The notes under the pieces are model-generated. The model was not told where the DNA came from. It did no database searches and saw nothing but the letters and a program-made list of their open reading frames with translations. Below, one piece after another: positions 63,201-64,000 of a stretch of DNA of 64,000 nucleotides. This stretch comes from Lateolabrax maculatus (taxonomy: Eukaryota; Chordata; Actinopteri; Acropomatiformes; Lateolabracidae). The stretch is taken from positions 16,205,001-16,269,000 of the forward strand of contig CM062205.1 of assembly GCA_031216445.1 (NCBI GenBank), written 5' to 3'. Both the position numbers and the translations under genes were made by a program. Position 1 is the stretch's first letter. The number at the start of each line of letters is the position of its first letter.

Positions 63201-64000
63201 TGCACCTCATTTTACTCGAGGCTTTCTTCTCCATCTCACAGTGTCACAGGCAAGCAGAAAGACAGGAGGAGGGATATATATCGCTGGGGTGCCGCTTTCT
63301 GTCCCGCTCCTCGTTTATACACACAGCGGCCGTGTCAAAGCTGCTCTCACACTCAATGGTAAATGACAAATTTGGATAATGCACACATACAACCCTACAA
63401 AAATAAATAGGAGACATGGAGGCTTAACCAGAGCTAAATCCTGGGGCTGCTGGAGACCTGAGAGTGCGGATTACACCCCAGATGCCTTAAACAATGCACC
63501 CAAATGTGCATCCTTAAAAGCATGAAATCCTTGAAGCATCAGAGACGACTTGTCATTTGCCATTAATATTCCAAGTTGCTTGTGCTTTGGGGGCCAGCAT
63601 TGCACTTCTGTGTGCTGATGTGCCCTAAAACAAACACTTGCAAAGCCCTAAAGGAACCACCATTGTGGATAGCTATTTCTCTAGCTGTGGAATATTCTAC
63701 GAGAGGATGTCATAACAAAGGAAACAATAAAAGAGGCCACGTTCCTTCACTGCATGGGGTATACATAACTATAAATAGGAGGAAGGCAATGTCAGAGGTG
63801 CTTACGCTTTACCAGGAAAACTGATATTTGTGCTTTTAAAAAACAGTGGAAATTAAGCTCTAACTACAATTTCCCATGCATATTGAGTAAATACAAACTC
63901 CACAACCGTAAAACACTGAAAAACCACCTCATTAACTTCATAATAAAAATGCTTATATAAGAAACTAAACACACTGCTGGTAGATGCAGGAATGCAGCTA

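Larger units (their letters stand above)
43764..64000 (-). other. cdin1: cdin1 last intron (continues past the window), rich in candidate regulatory DNA
   Basis: No exon matching the preceding parts of CDIN1 was found up to 64,000 on the minus strand, and no plus-strand gene was recognised. The region is therefore best read as one intron of at least 20 kb. It holds only short microsatellites (49,012-49,036, 54,136-54,153, 54,745-54,771), homopolymers (57,810-57,827, 59,571-59,591, 61,563-61,584), two transposon remnants and several repeat-free AT-rich blocks. Microsatellites are fewer and shorter than in the meis2 half. A missed short exon cannot be excluded. Confidence 0.7.

Noticed and set aside
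1..64000. CRISPR array, bacterial operon, phage or viral insertion
   Set aside because: The repeats are eukaryotic microsatellites; no spacer-repeat pattern, no operon-like gene packing, and no viral gene was seen.
1..64000. tRNA, rRNA or snRNA genes
   Set aside because: No A/B box pair with a cloverleaf, and no rRNA or snRNA core sequence, was recognised by eye on either strand; a covariance-model scan was not possible.

Overview
The window is vertebrate nuclear DNA, almost certainly from a ray-finned (teleost) fish. Coding sequence is sparse and split by long GT-AG introns. Dinucleotide microsatellites are very dense, and there are remnants of DNA transposons of types common in fish. Almost every long open reading frame is a chance product of microsatellite or intron sequence. 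Two real genes can be read, both through short exons.

Plus strand, 1-29,500: the 3' half of a meis2 gene (TALE homeobox transcription factor). The first exon in view (4263-4339) encodes the middle of the homeodomain. A 17.5-kb intron follows, then the exon with the DNA-recognition helix (21860-21918), an activation-region exon (23691-23780), and two alternative endings. One is an exon at 24276-24374 carrying its own stop (short tail ending DGQWHYM). The other is the terminal exon at 27643-27977 (long tail ending DIHAQ, with an unusual histidine-rich tract). The 3' UTR runs to a poly(A) signal near 29,480. Wording of the tail (AAYSPEGQPMGSFVLDG, GIRPAG, MDGQWHYM) fits Meis2 better than Meis1 or Meis3. 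Whether it is the a or b fish duplicate cannot be told.

Intergenic, about 29,500-43,600: no coding gene seen. From about 30.3 to 36.8 kb the DNA is clearly richer in CpG than the rest of the window. It mixes GC-rich patches, homopolymers and blocks of complex AT-rich sequence with homeodomain-type sites, as expected of developmental regulatory DNA. A degenerate fish MITE lies at 42,359-42,652.

Minus strand, 43,607-64,000: the last coding exon of cdin1 (C15orf41 homologue, CDAN1-interacting nuclease 1) at 43,607-43,763, with a strong acceptor. The remaining 20 kb shows no other cdin1 exon and is best read as its last intron. It holds a hAT transposon remnant (50.9-51.7 kb) and several stretches that look like conserved non-coding elements.

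meis2 and cdin1 therefore sit tail to tail, as MEIS2 and CDIN1 do in human 15q14. The likely reading is a genomic regulatory block: meis2 is the developmentally regulated target, and cdin1 is the bystander whose intron hosts meis2 control elements. I found no evidence of a wholly new biological system. The most useful leads are the histidine-rich Meis2 tail, the longer CDIN1 C-terminus, the CpG-rich downstream domain and the candidate regulatory elements.
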